This document shows, one piece after another, positions 54,018 to 62,152 of a stretch of 64,000 bases of DNA. The notes under the pieces are model-generated. The model made no database searches and had not been told where the DNA came from. It was given only the letters and a program-made list of their open reading frames with translations. Position 1 is the first letter of the stretch. Each line of letters starts with the position of its first letter. Location of the stretch: contig NZ_FMVC01000006.1 in assembly GCF_900101855.1 (NCBI RefSeq), forward strand, positions 186,001-250,000, read 5' to 3'. Made by a program: the position numbers and the translations under genes. The stretch is from Flavobacterium anhuiense. GTDB taxonomy: Bacteria > Bacteroidota > Bacteroidia > Flavobacteriales > Flavobacteriaceae.

Positions 54018-54919
54018 TATCCGTTTATTAATTTTATAATTCTGTTAAAGTCAGCTTCAGAATTAAATGGAATTGTAATTTTTCCTTTTCCGTTACCAGC
54101 GACTTTTATATCAACTTTTGAGCCAAAATAATCGTTGAAAGTGTTTTTTTGCGTTTCTCTAACTATAAAAGCGGCATCAGCTTTAGGCTTTCCATCAGCT
54201 TTAGGCTGTTGGCCTTCATGGTAATTTTTAACTAAAGCTTCTGTCTCACGAACAGATAAATTTTGACTAACGATTTTTTGATAAATATCAGTCTGAACGT
54301 CTAAATCTTCAATGTTGATAATTGCTCTACCATGTCCCATGCTGATAAAACCATCACGAATACCGGTTTGGATAATCGGATCTAATTTTAAAAGACGTAA
54401 ATAGTTGGCAATTGTCGAACGTTTTTTACCCACTCTTTCACTCATTTGTTCTTGAGTTAATTGAATTTCGTCAATCAAACGCTGGTATGATAAAGCAATC
54501 TCGATTGGGTCTAAGTCATGTCGTTGGATATTTTCAACCAAAGCCATAACCAATGATTCGTTGTCATTTGCAATACGAATATAGGCAGGAACATGAGTAA
54601 GTCCTACTAATTTAGACGCACGAAGACGACGCTCTCCAGAGATTAACTGGTATTTATTAAAATCTAATTTACGAACAGTAATAGGTTGAATTACGCCAAG
54701 TTCTTTAATAGAAGTGGCTAATTCGCGTAACGATTCTTCATTAAAATTGCTTCTAGGCTGAAACGGATTTATTTCAATTGCACTTATTTCAAGTTCAATG
54801 ATATTTCCAACAACTTTATCAGCATTTTTGTCTTCTACTGATTTAATGTCGTTTTCCGGATCTTTTAATAAGGCAGATAATCCTCTTCCTAAGGCTTGTT
54901 TTTTAATTACTTTTGTCAT
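54017..54919 (-). CDS. parB: Chromosome-partitioning protein ParB
   Basis: CTP-dependent DNA clamp that binds parS and organises the origin region. N-terminal GRGLSALL (11-18), the ParB/Srx domain with NPFQPRSNF, ELGVIQPITVRK, LISGERRLRASKLVGL and MALVENIQRHDLDPIE; helix-turn-helix EQMSERVGKKRSTIANYLRLLKL (in part, about 156-177). 300 residues. parA lies 5 bases upstream. No full parS was found in this window. Confidence 0.96.
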   Translation of the reverse strand: MTKVIKKQALGRGLSALLKDPENDIKSVEDKNADKVVGNIIELEISAIEINPFQPRSNFNEESLRELATSIKELGVIQPITVRKLDFNKYQLISGERRLRASKLVGLTHVPAYIRIANDNESLVMALVENIQRHDLDPIEIALSYQRLIDEIQLTQEQMSERVGKKRSTIANYLRLLKLDPIIQTGIRDGFISMGHGRAIINIEDLDVQTDIYQKIVSQNLSVRETEALVKNYHEGQQPKADGKPKADAAFIVRETQKNTFNDYFGSKVDIKVAGNGKGKITIPFNSEADFNRIIKLING

Positions 54920-54924
54920 AAAAA

Positions 54925-55692
54925 CTATTTACTGTTTTTCTTTATAATTTCTTGTGCTAAATGAATATAGTTTACGGCACCTTTGCTTGTAGCATCATAG
55001 TTGATGATGCTTTCTCCAAAGCTCGGAGCCTCACTTAATTTTACATTTCGCTGAATTACAGTATCAAAAACCATATCATTAAAGTGTTTTTGAACTTCTT
55101 CTACAACCTGATTAGATAAACGTAATCTTGAATCGTACATGGTTAGCAATAGACCTTCAATGTCCAAATCTGGGTTGTGTATTTTTTGAATACTCTTAAT
55201 AGTGTTCAATAATTTTCCTAATCCTTCAAGTGCAAAATATTCACATTGAATAGGAATAACTACAGAATCTGCTGCTGTTAAAGCATTCAAGGTTAACAAG
55301 CCTAGAGAAGGCGCGCAGTCGATAATGATATAATCATATTCTTCTTTTGCTTCTTCCAATGCTTTTTTAAGCATATACTCTCGGTTTTCTTTGTCAACCA
55401 ATTCAATTTCGATAGCAACAAGGTCAATGTGAGCAGGGATCACGTCAACGTTTGGAGCTGTACATTTTAAAACGGCTTCTTTTGGTGTTACAGTATGCTC
55501 AAGTATTTGGTAAGTTCCAGTTTCAACTGTTTCTACGTCAATTCCAAGACCAGATGTAGCATTAGCCTGTGGATCAGCGTCGATCAACAATACTTTTTTC
55601 TCTAAAACACCTAATGAGGCAGCAAGATTTACTGATGTAGTAGTCTTTCCAACGCCTCCTTTTTGATTAGCAATAGCAATGATTTTGCCCAT
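54925..55692 (-). CDS. parA: Chromosome-partitioning ATPase ParA/Soj
   Basis: Deviant Walker-type ATPase that partners ParB in origin segregation. KGGVGKTT (11-18), LLIDADPQANAT (about 35-46), IIIDCAPSLGLLTLNAL (about 122-138), VVIPIQCEYFALEGL. 255 residues. First gene of a minus-strand run parA-parB-DUF5683-dapB-lepB-wbqC with gaps of 5 to 77 bases. A TATTTTTA box stands about 37 bases upstream, a weak promoter match. Confidence 0.96.
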   Translation of the reverse strand: MGKIIAIANQKGGVGKTTTSVNLAASLGVLEKKVLLIDADPQANATSGLGIDVETVETGTYQILEHTVTPKEAVLKCTAPNVDVIPAHIDLVAIEIELVDKENREYMLKKALEEAKEEYDYIIIDCAPSLGLLTLNALTAADSVVIPIQCEYFALEGLGKLLNTIKSIQKIHNPDLDIEGLLLTMYDSRLRLSNQVVEEVQKHFNDMVFDTVIQRNVKLSEAPSFGESIINYDATSKGAVNYIHLAQEIIKKNSK

Positions 55693-55912
55693 TTATTTTC
55701 TGAATTTTGAACCGTAAAAATACAATTATTTATGGTTTCTGAAAATCTATTTTGTTAACATTTGCGAAAGTGTGATTAATCGGGGTTTTATGGGAGTTTG
55801 ATAGAAAATAATTTTAGTTATGAATAAAATTATTAATAAGTTTTTTGAATAATTTAGGTGATATTCTTGCTGCAAAATGATGGGCACCTAAATTTTGATT
55901 AGGTTCAAGGAA
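55693..55912. other. parA-rlpA intergenic region
   Basis: 220 AT-rich bases. I see no gene, strong hairpin or repeat here. Confidence 0.5.
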
Positions 55913-56317
55913 CTATTTTAAAATTTCGATAGTGACAAAAACCAAACCGCTTTTTTTGTTAGTAGCAATATTCATAAAAGCTCTTTTGCTAAGATCAATT
56001 TCTCGTCCTTTTACAAAAGGTCCGCGATCTGTAATTTCTACAATAACAAATTTATTATTTACTTCATTCGTTACTTTTAACATGGTGCCAAAAGGAAATT
56101 TTTTGTGTGCGGCAGTAAAATCATTGTTGTTGAATCTTCTGCCACTTGCTGTTTTTCGTCCGTTAAATTTATCGTGATAATAAGAGGCGTGGGCATTCTG
56201 TTTGTATAAGACGCTTTCTCTAACTGAAGCGCATGAATCGATAGGAGTGATGTTTTTTTGTTGTGCGATTGCAACGGCAGAAAAGAATAAGGTAATAAAT
56301 AGTATAATCTCTCTCAT
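55913..56317 (-). CDS. RlpA-family double-psi beta-barrel protein
   Basis: A 134-residue secreted protein. Signal peptide 1-18 (ending AIAQ) and one DPBB domain: ASYYHDKFNGRKTASGRRFNNNDFTAAHKKFPFG (in parts, about 44-77), TMLKVTNE, ITDRGPFVKGREIDLS (about 95-110). RlpA proteins are septal lytic transglycosylases acting on denuded glycan in some bacteria. Here there is no SPOR domain and no lipobox, so septal targeting is doubtful. Confidence 0.88.
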   Translation of the reverse strand: MREIILFITLFFSAVAIAQQKNITPIDSCASVRESVLYKQNAHASYYHDKFNGRKTASGRRFNNNDFTAAHKKFPFGTMLKVTNEVNNKFVIVEITDRGPFVKGREIDLSKRAFMNIATNKKSGLVFVTIEILK

Positions 56318-56534
56318 ATTATTTTCTCTTTCTATTTTATTGACAAAAAAAGACTATTAGAGAAAAACAGATATGTTCGATAAGTTTTTATTTGTGTTAG
56401 AAAAAGACAAATTTTTAAGTTTTGTAGTGTTTTTGATAAGAAAATTGAGCTCAGAAACGGACGTAAAGGTTCGAGATTATTGCTATTTTGGGCTTTCTTA
56501 AAACTATAAGTATTACAATCTATCAAACCACAAA
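56318..56534. other. rlpA-56535 intergenic region
   Basis: 217 AT-rich bases with no TAnnTTTG box, hairpin or repeat that I recognise. Confidence 0.45.
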
Positions 56535-58718
56535 ATGAATATTCTTATGAGTAAAAAAGTAATCTCATTATTGACAGTATTTACGTTTATGATGCTTTTA
56601 TGCAGTTTCGTTTCGCCCAATTCGACTAATGAAAAACTAGAAGGAAATAAAAATATAGAGCGTAAAATTGTTTACAACAAAAAGAAACATAGTATCACAT
56701 TATCATGGTCGGCTTTTGGTTCTTCTGGAAATTATACAATTACAAGAGGAGGCAGTCGTTTAGCATCTGATTTTGTGTCGGTAGGATCAACTTCTAAATT
56801 GTCATTTATCGATAATAAGCCTACTACTAGCAAATATGAGAACTATTATAAAGTAAGCCGAAATGATATCACGATTATCATTTCGCTCGAAAATCAGATT
56901 TTTGGAGACAATATATATTTCTACGACAGAAAACATGAAAAGTCAGAGACGGCGCGAAATGAAATTAATTCGCAATTTAGCAGTATCGGTTTAGGCGGTG
57001 CAAATGGCGAATGGACAACAAAACGTCAAGCCTATTATTTTAAGCCAAATGTGAATGGGCAGACTTATGATGTTGGAGGATCGGGTTCTGCGTCATCTGC
57101 TGAGGCTAATTCTATAGAGTTAGGATTTTATTCTCATATTGGAGGTTTGGGTAAAGTGCCGTCGGATGTTAAGTTAGGAGCTATTTTCACAAGACCACAT
57201 CTTTCTGGCGGAGCAAATGCGACTTGTACATTTTGGCGTTCTGTAGAAAATGTGGAAGTAATGCGTGATTTTTCGTGGACTGTTTCTCAGTCAACAAGCG
57301 CACGAAGATTATTAATTGAAAGCACTTCAAAATATATTTCAGATATTGGAAATACTAACTTTTGGGGCAGTGGCGGCTTCATTGCCGATGCACATTATAC
57401 AACTTCGAGACCAAATTGGGGCGGACAACAGCAATGGTATACTAGAAATACAGTTTTTCCATCGGGTTCTGGAGTTATGGGTGGTTCATACAATATGGTT
57501 TGGCAGGGGTGTGTAAATCCTCCGCAAGCAAATGAAGCTAATTCTCCAATTGCGACAACGCCAATTATTAGAGAAAAACCTTTTCTTTTTATTGGAGATG
57601 ATGGCGAATATAAAGTTTTTGTTCCTGCATGGCAAAAAGATCGGGTGGGAGTTTCTTGGTCGGCAACAGATATGGGAAAAGGCGAAATTCAAGATTTGAT
57701 TGCGAGCTGGTACGTGGCGAAAGAAGGAGATACTGATGTAGAGATTAATGCAGCATTGAAAGCTGGCAAAAACATATTTTTTACTCCTGGACATTATGCT
57801 TTGAACGCTCCTATTCAGGTAAATAGAAAAGACGCTATACTTCTGGGGGCTGGTATTGCTTCTGTGACGCTAGAGCCAACAGAAAAAAATACTTGGGGAT
57901 GTATTTATGCTGATGATAAAGACGGAATTATCATTGCTGGCCTTTTAATGGATTCATTTAATAGTACGACGTATCAAGTTAGAATTGGCAATGAAGGAGC
58001 GAATGCAGATCATAGCGCGGATCCTATTTTGCTCAGCGATATTACGTGTCGAGTAGGCGGAGTTCAATCAAAAAATATTCAGATTCAGGCTTCTATGCAG
58101 ATAAATAGTAATAATGTTGTTGGAGACCATTTCTGGTTGTGGCGTGCCGATCATGGATCGCAGAAAGGTGGCGACGCGCGTTGGAAAAGAGACAGATGTA
58201 AAAACGGACTTATTGTGGCAGGAAATGATGTTACGCTTTATGCATTATTTGTTGAGCATTATCAGGAATATGAAGTGTTATGGCTGGGAGAACGTGGCAA
58301 AACATTTTTCTTTCAGAACGAACCTCCTTATGATGCGCCAAATCAAGCGAGTTGGAGCAGTCAAGGAGGAAGGGTTGATGGTTATGCAGCTTTTAAAGTA
58401 GCAAATTCGGTAAAAGAACATCACACAATCGGGATGGGTTCGTATGCTGTTTTTACAGGAACGGATGGAAATGTAAATAAGAAAAATGGTTTTGAAATTC
58501 CGAATAGTCCAAATGTGAAATTGGAGAAAATGTGCATTACTCGTTTTGCAGGTTCGGGAAATATTCAAAACGTTATAAATGGTACAGGCGGAAGTACAGC
58601 AACTGGTGTAAAACGTGTAGGATCTTATAATAATGGTGAAGGCACACAACCTTTTGATGAGGAATTTACGTTGCCTAATAAAGAATCATATCCTTCTTAT
58701 ATAAGTATGGAGAAATAA
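56535..58718 (+). CDS. Large secreted beta-helix-like protein, function unknown
   Basis: A 727-residue protein with an N-terminal hydrophobic signal (about 12-28); starts at 56535 and 56547 are both possible. Residues 45-120 look like a fibronectin-type III module. From about 120 on it matches a family I recall from actinobacteria and others, variously annotated adenylyl cyclase or coagulation factor 5/8 type: NATCTFWRSVENVEV (about 228-242), SWTVSQSTSARRL, WGSGGFIADAHY, GGQQQWYTRN, YNMVWQGCVNPP. Then IQDLIASWYVAKEGDTDVEINAALKAGKNIFFTPGHY (in parts) and later repeats resemble pectate-lyase-like right-handed coils. A polysaccharide-active or binding role is plausible; no catalytic residues can be named. 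Confidence 0.78.
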   Translation: MNILMSKKVISLLTVFTFMMLLCSFVSPNSTNEKLEGNKNIERKIVYNKKKHSITLSWSAFGSSGNYTITRGGSRLASDFVSVGSTSKLSFIDNKPTTSKYENYYKVSRNDITIIISLENQIFGDNIYFYDRKHEKSETARNEINSQFSSIGLGGANGEWTTKRQAYYFKPNVNGQTYDVGGSGSASSAEANSIELGFYSHIGGLGKVPSDVKLGAIFTRPHLSGGANATCTFWRSVENVEVMRDFSWTVSQSTSARRLLIESTSKYISDIGNTNFWGSGGFIADAHYTTSRPNWGGQQQWYTRNTVFPSGSGVMGGSYNMVWQGCVNPPQANEANSPIATTPIIREKPFLFIGDDGEYKVFVPAWQKDRVGVSWSATDMGKGEIQDLIASWYVAKEGDTDVEINAALKAGKNIFFTPGHYALNAPIQVNRKDAILLGAGIASVTLEPTEKNTWGCIYADDKDGIIIAGLLMDSFNSTTYQVRIGNEGANADHSADPILLSDITCRVGGVQSKNIQIQASMQINSNNVVGDHFWLWRADHGSQKGGDARWKRDRCKNGLIVAGNDVTLYALFVEHYQEYEVLWLGERGKTFFFQNEPPYDAPNQASWSSQGGRVDGYAAFKVANSVKEHHTIGMGSYAVFTGTDGNVNKKNGFEIPNSPNVKLEKMCITRFAGSGNIQNVINGTGGSTATGVKRVGSYNNGEGTQPFDEEFTLPNKESYPSYISMEK

Positions 58719-58735
58719 AAAAGAAAGATTTTTTT

Positions 58736-58842
58736 GCCACGAATTCACGAATTATTTTTTCAAATCTTTGCGATTATTTATTCGAATTAATTCGAATAAT
58801 AATTAGATAAAGTATTTAAAAGAAAATTCGTGAATTCGTGGC
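58736..58842. repeat. Palindromic element with GCCACGAATTCACGAATT arms
   Basis: The 18-base arms (58736-58753 and 58825-58842) are perfect complements. Inside sits a 22-base perfect palindrome (58778-58799) built on TTCGAATTAATTCGAA. Same family as 41810-41857. It follows the beta-helix gene and may serve as its terminator. Confidence 0.8.
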
Positions 58843-58924
58843 TGTTTATTTCGTTTCGGCTTTGTTTGAGGATATAGCCAATGGTTTCAACCATTGGAAC
58901 ACAATGCATGAAAAATAAAAAAAC

Positions 58925-58940
58925 CGAACATTTCTGTTCG
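58925..58940 (-). terminator. Terminator of the first tRNA-like remnant
   Basis: CGAAC-ATTTCT-GTTCG with an A run on the plus strand just beyond gives a minus-strand hairpin with a T tail. Confidence 0.65.
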
Positions 58941-58947
58941 ACTCTTG

Positions 58948-59023
58948 TTGGGGTGGTAGTCCCGAAAGCTTTCGGGAGAACCTGTGGCTTTTCCGATCAG
59001 AATCGGACGCGATAACCGCTTGC
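58948..59023 (-). pseudogene. Degenerate tRNA-like copy 1 (5' end lost)
   Basis: Read on the minus strand, it aligns with the intact tRNA-Pro in the D-arm (CGGTTATCGCG), the variable region and T stem (CCACAGGT) and the 3' acceptor (CCACCCC). The 5' acceptor half is gone. The anticodon arm is replaced by the palindrome TCCGATTCTGATCGGA and the T arm by CCCGAAAGCTTTCGGG. It has its own terminator. It could not form a cloverleaf, so I call it a pseudo-tRNA. Confidence 0.55.
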
Positions 59024-59055
59024 CAATATTTTTATTTTGAGTTTATTGCAAAAAA

Positions 59056-59085
59056 AAAGTCTTTCCAAATAAATGAAAAGACTTT
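59056..59085 (-). terminator. Terminator of tRNA-Pro
   Basis: AAAGTCTTT and AAAGACTTT form a minus-strand hairpin followed by a long T run, starting 3 bases after the tRNA 3' end. Confidence 0.8.
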
Positions 59086-59087
59086 TG

Positions 59088-59162
59088 TCGGGGTGGCAGG
59101 ATTCGAACCTGCGGCCTCCTGCTCCCAAAGCAGGCGCGATAACCGGGCTACGCTACACCCCG
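59088..59162 (-). tRNA. tRNA-Pro (anticodon TGG)
   Basis: A complete 75-base cloverleaf on the minus strand: acceptor CGGGGTG/CACCCCG, D-arm GCGTAGCCCGGTTATCGC, anticodon stem CCTGC/GCAGG with loop TTTGGGA (anticodon TGG), T-arm GCAGG-TTCGAAT-CCTGC, and discriminator A. CCA is not encoded. UGG reads the proline codons CCN. Confidence 0.95.
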
Positions 59163-59185
59163 TAGCATTTGCTCATTGATCGTTA

Positions 59186-59239
59186 CTGTGGTCTTCCCGC
59201 CTAGAGCGGGACACGATAACCGGGCTACGCTACACCCCG
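59186..59239 (-). pseudogene. Degenerate tRNA-like copy 2 (3' part lost)
   Basis: Bases 59214-59239 repeat 26 bases of tRNA-Pro (59137-59162) exactly, covering the 5' acceptor strand and D-arm. The anticodon arm is replaced by TCCCG-CTCTAGG-CGGGA, and similarity ends in the T stem. With no 3' acceptor strand it cannot fold as a tRNA. A loop reading CTA would look like an amber anticodon, but I do not believe it is functional. Confidence 0.6.
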
Positions 59240-59387
59240 AAGATGTAATTTTTGTTGTAGTGCCCGAAAGCGGATGCAAAGATATAAATAAATTTCGTTT
59301 ACAAAAGGAAAAAATGAAAATAAATAAAACTTATTTGGACATAGCTATTTCAGATTTATTTTCGGCCATATTTTTTATAATAAAGTT

Positions 59388-59395
59388 TACATTTG
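59388..59395 (+). promoter_or_regulatory. -7 box of trxB
   Basis: TACATTTG is a perfect TAnnTTTG, 21 bases before the ATG. Confidence 0.65.
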
Positions 59396-59416
59396 CAACT
59401 CAAAAAAACTATTACT

Positions 59417-60364
59417 ATGTCAAATACAATCGAAAAAATTAAATGCCTTATTATAGGTTCTGGTCCTGCAGGTTATACTGCGGCAATTTATGCTGCCAGA
59501 GCTAATATGAATCCGGTACTATATCAAGGAATGCAACCTGGCGGTCAATTGACTACAACTAATGAGGTTGAAAACTTTCCAGGTTATGTGGATGGAGTTA
59601 CAGGACCAGAAATGATGATTCAGCTACAAGAACAAGCAAAACGCTTTGGTGCAGATATTCGTGACGGTTGGGCTACAAAAGTTGATTTTTCTGGAGATAT
59701 TCATAAAGTTTGGATTAACGACACAATCGAATTGCACTGTGAAACTGTAATTATTTCAACAGGTGCTTCGGCTAAATATTTAGGATTGCCATCAGAACAA
59801 CACTATTTGAATATGGGTGGAGGAGTTTCTGCTTGTGCTGTTTGCGACGGATTCTTCTACAGAAACCAAGATGTTGTTATTGTTGGAGCAGGAGATTCTG
59901 CTTGTGAAGAAGCACATTACTTATCTAAACTTTGTAAAAAAGTAACCATGTTAGTACGAAGCGATAAATTCAGAGCTTCTAAAATTATGGAAGAGCGTGT
60001 TCGTAAAACTGAAAACATCGAGATTTTAATGAATCACGATACTGTTGAAGTTTTAGGAGATAACAATGTAGTTCATGCCATTAAAGCTTTAAACAAAACA
60101 ACTGGAGAAACCATCGAAATTTCTGCAACTGGTTTCTTTGTAGCAATTGGTCACAAACCAAACACAGATATTTTTAAAGATTATATTACTCTTGACGAAA
60201 CAGGATATATAGTAAATACACCAGGAACTTCAAAAACAAATGTTGAAGGTGTTTTTGTAGCGGGAGATGCTGCAGATCATGTATACCGTCAGGCAATTAC
60301 TGCCGCAGGTACAGGATGTATGGCTGCATTGGACGCTGAAAGATATTTGGCTTCAAAAGAGTAA
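59417..60364 (+). CDS. trxB: Thioredoxin-disulfide reductase
   Basis: NADPH-dependent flavoprotein that reduces thioredoxin in the cytosol. FAD site GSGPAGYTAAIYAARA (14-29), redox CAVC (140-143) in GGVSACAVCDGFFYR, NADPH site GAGDSACEEAHYL and C-terminal FVAGDAADHVYRQAITAAGTGCMAALDAERYL (in parts). 315 residues. I start at ATG 59417; eight upstream codons in frame from a TTG at 59393 overlap the promoter box. Confidence 0.97.
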   Translation: MSNTIEKIKCLIIGSGPAGYTAAIYAARANMNPVLYQGMQPGGQLTTTNEVENFPGYVDGVTGPEMMIQLQEQAKRFGADIRDGWATKVDFSGDIHKVWINDTIELHCETVIISTGASAKYLGLPSEQHYLNMGGGVSACAVCDGFFYRNQDVVIVGAGDSACEEAHYLSKLCKKVTMLVRSDKFRASKIMEERVRKTENIEILMNHDTVEVLGDNNVVHAIKALNKTTGETIEISATGFFVAIGHKPNTDIFKDYITLDETGYIVNTPGTSKTNVEGVFVAGDAADHVYRQAITAAGTGCMAALDAERYLASKE

Positions 60365-60407
60365 TTTTTAGTTTACGGTCTCAGTCACAGTTTACAGACT
60401 ATAAAAT

Positions 60408-60441
60408 AAAAGTCCCAATCTTTATGATTGGGACTTTTATT
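60408..60441. terminator. Bidirectional terminator between trxB and the GIN gene
   Basis: AAAAGTCCCAATC and GATTGGGACTTTT form a perfect 13-base-pair stem between convergent genes. Confidence 0.88.
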
Positions 60442-60470
60442 TTATATCAAACCCTAAAAAGTTTTCAAAG

Positions 60471-61331
60471 TTACAATGTAGTTGCTTTTGGCTTTGTTGC
60501 ACCTGGTTTTTTTATCAGCTTAGCTTCTTCGCTAAAGCGTGTAAGGTCTATTTTTGGATCGCCATATAATGAAATTTCAGACTTGTCTCCAGCTGCAATT
60601 GCGACAGTGTTTTCTGCTAAAATGGTAGCAACGGCAGAACCTTCAGCTGTAACATTTGCATCTTTCAAAGTAAATTTTGTTCCTGTAAAAACTGAATTGT
60701 TGTCTAATCGAATAGTAGCTTTTTCTGCAATACCTTCAATTGCAGCGGTTGCTTTTTGATACAAATCGCATTTGAATTTTATTGCAGAAACCAACGTTTT
60801 AACTCCAGCATATTTGCTCAATTGTAAACTTCCGTCTTCAGCTTTTAAGTTTAATTCTGTTCTGGATTTATCATCAGCGATTAAAGTGAATTTTTTTGAG
60901 TTTACATTCAAATACAATTTGGAAAAATCAAGACAATTCATTGTGATGTCATCCAATTGCAGTTCTTGAATAGCGTAAACTATTGCCTCATTTTTTGTGA
61001 TTACTTTATTCAATGATTTAGTATAAGTAACCTTGACAGATAGTTTCTTGAAAATAGTAGATTCTTTATTGGTGTATAAGCGAAGTGTTTTTTCTCTTAA
61101 ATCCATTCCGATAATATCGTGCAGGTTATCATCGGCTTCAATTTTAATTTCGTTTTTTTCTCCTTGTTCTAAATAAACTTCTATATTATCATCGACTTCA
61201 AGGGCATCAAAACTTCCAACTTCTTTTATTGAGGTCGTTACAATTTTAGAACCTTTAATTTTTTCTCTTTTTTGAGCGAAAGTCAGAGTTGTAACAAGTA
61301 ATAATAGGAGTAGGGCGGTACTTTTTTTCAT
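60471..61331 (-). CDS. GIN-domain (DUF2807) secreted protein
   Basis: A 286-residue protein: signal peptide 1-20 (ending LTFAQ), then a beta-solenoid-like GIN/DUF2807 domain (FDALEVDDNIEVYLEQGEKNEIKIEADDNL at about 37-66, in parts) and Ala/Thr/Val-rich strands. It is probably periplasmic or surface-exposed. It has its own promoter and lies downstream of the PadR-PspC-GIN operon, separated by a terminator. ATG 61331 is preferred to 61370, which would place the signal peptide internally. Confidence 0.87.
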   Translation of the reverse strand: MKKSTALLLLLLVTTLTFAQKREKIKGSKIVTTSIKEVGSFDALEVDDNIEVYLEQGEKNEIKIEADDNLHDIIGMDLREKTLRLYTNKESTIFKKLSVKVTYTKSLNKVITKNEAIVYAIQELQLDDITMNCLDFSKLYLNVNSKKFTLIADDKSRTELNLKAEDGSLQLSKYAGVKTLVSAIKFKCDLYQKATAAIEGIAEKATIRLDNNSVFTGTKFTLKDANVTAEGSAVATILAENTVAIAAGDKSEISLYGDPKIDLTRFSEEAKLIKKPGATKPKATTL

Positions 61332-61352
61332 TAATTCTAGATTTGATTTTGA

Positions 61353-61360
61353 CAAATATA
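61353..61360 (-). promoter_or_regulatory. -7 box of the 60471-61331 gene
   Basis: The minus strand reads TATATTTG, 21 bases before the ATG. Confidence 0.6.
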
Positions 61361-61363
61361 AAA

Positions 61364-61390
61364 AAATCATCCACTTTTGGTGAATGATTT
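61364..61390 (-). terminator. Terminator of the PspC/GIN operon
   Basis: AAATCAT-TCA and TGG-ATGATTT form a minus-strand stem followed by a T run. It lies 24 bases after the stop of the 61415 gene. Confidence 0.75.
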
Positions 61391-61414
61391 CGTTTATATT
61401 TAACAGTTGTTTTT

Positions 61415-62149
61415 TTAGCTTTTGTTTACGTTTCCTCCGGAGCTTGCAGATTTTTCAACTGTTTTTGGATTACCGCTGTAGTTAATATTTCCTCCGCTAG
61501 AAGCATCTGCTTTTAGACTTAAGATTGGACGTACAGAAACGGTTCCTCCGCTAGAAGCATCTGCGTGAACATCATTGGCCATTAATTTTTCGGCATCAAT
61601 ACTTCCACCACTAGAAACTGAAGTGGTAAGGCTTAATGCTTTACCTTCGATATCTACAGAGCTTCCGCTTCCTGCATCCACTGCGATTCTGTCCGATTCG
61701 ATTTTAACATCCATTGATGCTGCGCTCGAAGCTTCTAAAGTAATATCTTCACCTTGAACAAGTCCATCAGTTTCAACTGTTGAAGCACTTGAGGCTTCTA
61801 TTTTATGAACAACTGGCATTTTTACGGTTACTTTTTTTGATGTAATGTTGCGGAAAGAATTGTACTTGCACTCAATAATAAGTGTTCCGTTTTCTACTTT
61901 CGTAACAATTTCTTTTTGAAGATTGTCATCAGCTTCAACTGTAATTTCGGGAGCATCAGACTGTACAATAACCACATCGATGGCATTGCTTACAGAGATA
62001 TTTTTAAACTCTCCTTGAACAGTTCTTTTTTCTGTGGTAACATTCCCGCTTCCTTCAATTGCATTCATGTTAAAATTACATGAAGCAAACAATAAAGCAG
62101 TAACAGTTGCAATTATAAATTTCGTAATATGAATGATTATTTTTATCAT
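61415..62149 (-). CDS. GIN-domain (DUF2807) lipoprotein
   Basis: A 244-residue predicted lipoprotein (lipobox FASC, Cys near residue 24). GIN domain with FKNISVSNAIDVVIVQSDAPEITVEADDNLQKEI (in parts, about 49-82). Then regular beta-solenoid turns marked by ASS and SSGG motifs (DASSGGTVSV, DASSGGNINY, ASSGGNVN). It starts 3 bases after the PspC stop, so it is in the same operon. Families of this type cluster with PspC and PadR in Bacteroidota; the role is unknown. Confidence 0.9.
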   Translation of the reverse strand: MIKIIIHITKFIIATVTALLFASCNFNMNAIEGSGNVTTEKRTVQGEFKNISVSNAIDVVIVQSDAPEITVEADDNLQKEIVTKVENGTLIIECKYNSFRNITSKKVTVKMPVVHKIEASSASTVETDGLVQGEDITLEASSAASMDVKIESDRIAVDAGSGSSVDIEGKALSLTTSVSSGGSIDAEKLMANDVHADASSGGTVSVRPILSLKADASSGGNINYSGNPKTVEKSASSGGNVNKS

Positions 62150-62152
62150 GGT

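Larger units (their letters stand above)
58719..59416. other. 698-base tRNA intergenic region
   Basis: Contents in order: palindromic repeat (58736-58842), terminator, tRNA-like copy 1, terminator, tRNA-Pro, tRNA-like copy 2, about 140 AT-rich bases without recognisable features, and the trxB promoter. The plus-strand ORF 59176-59442 crosses the tRNA remnant and is spurious. Confidence 0.7.

Noticed and set aside
59186..59239. A tRNA with anticodon CTA (amber suppressor) in the second tRNA-like copy
   Set aside because: No 3' acceptor strand or T loop is present, so a cloverleaf cannot form.
59176..59442. Plus-strand 88-residue ORF
   Set aside because: It runs across the tRNA-like remnant, the trxB promoter and the start of trxB.
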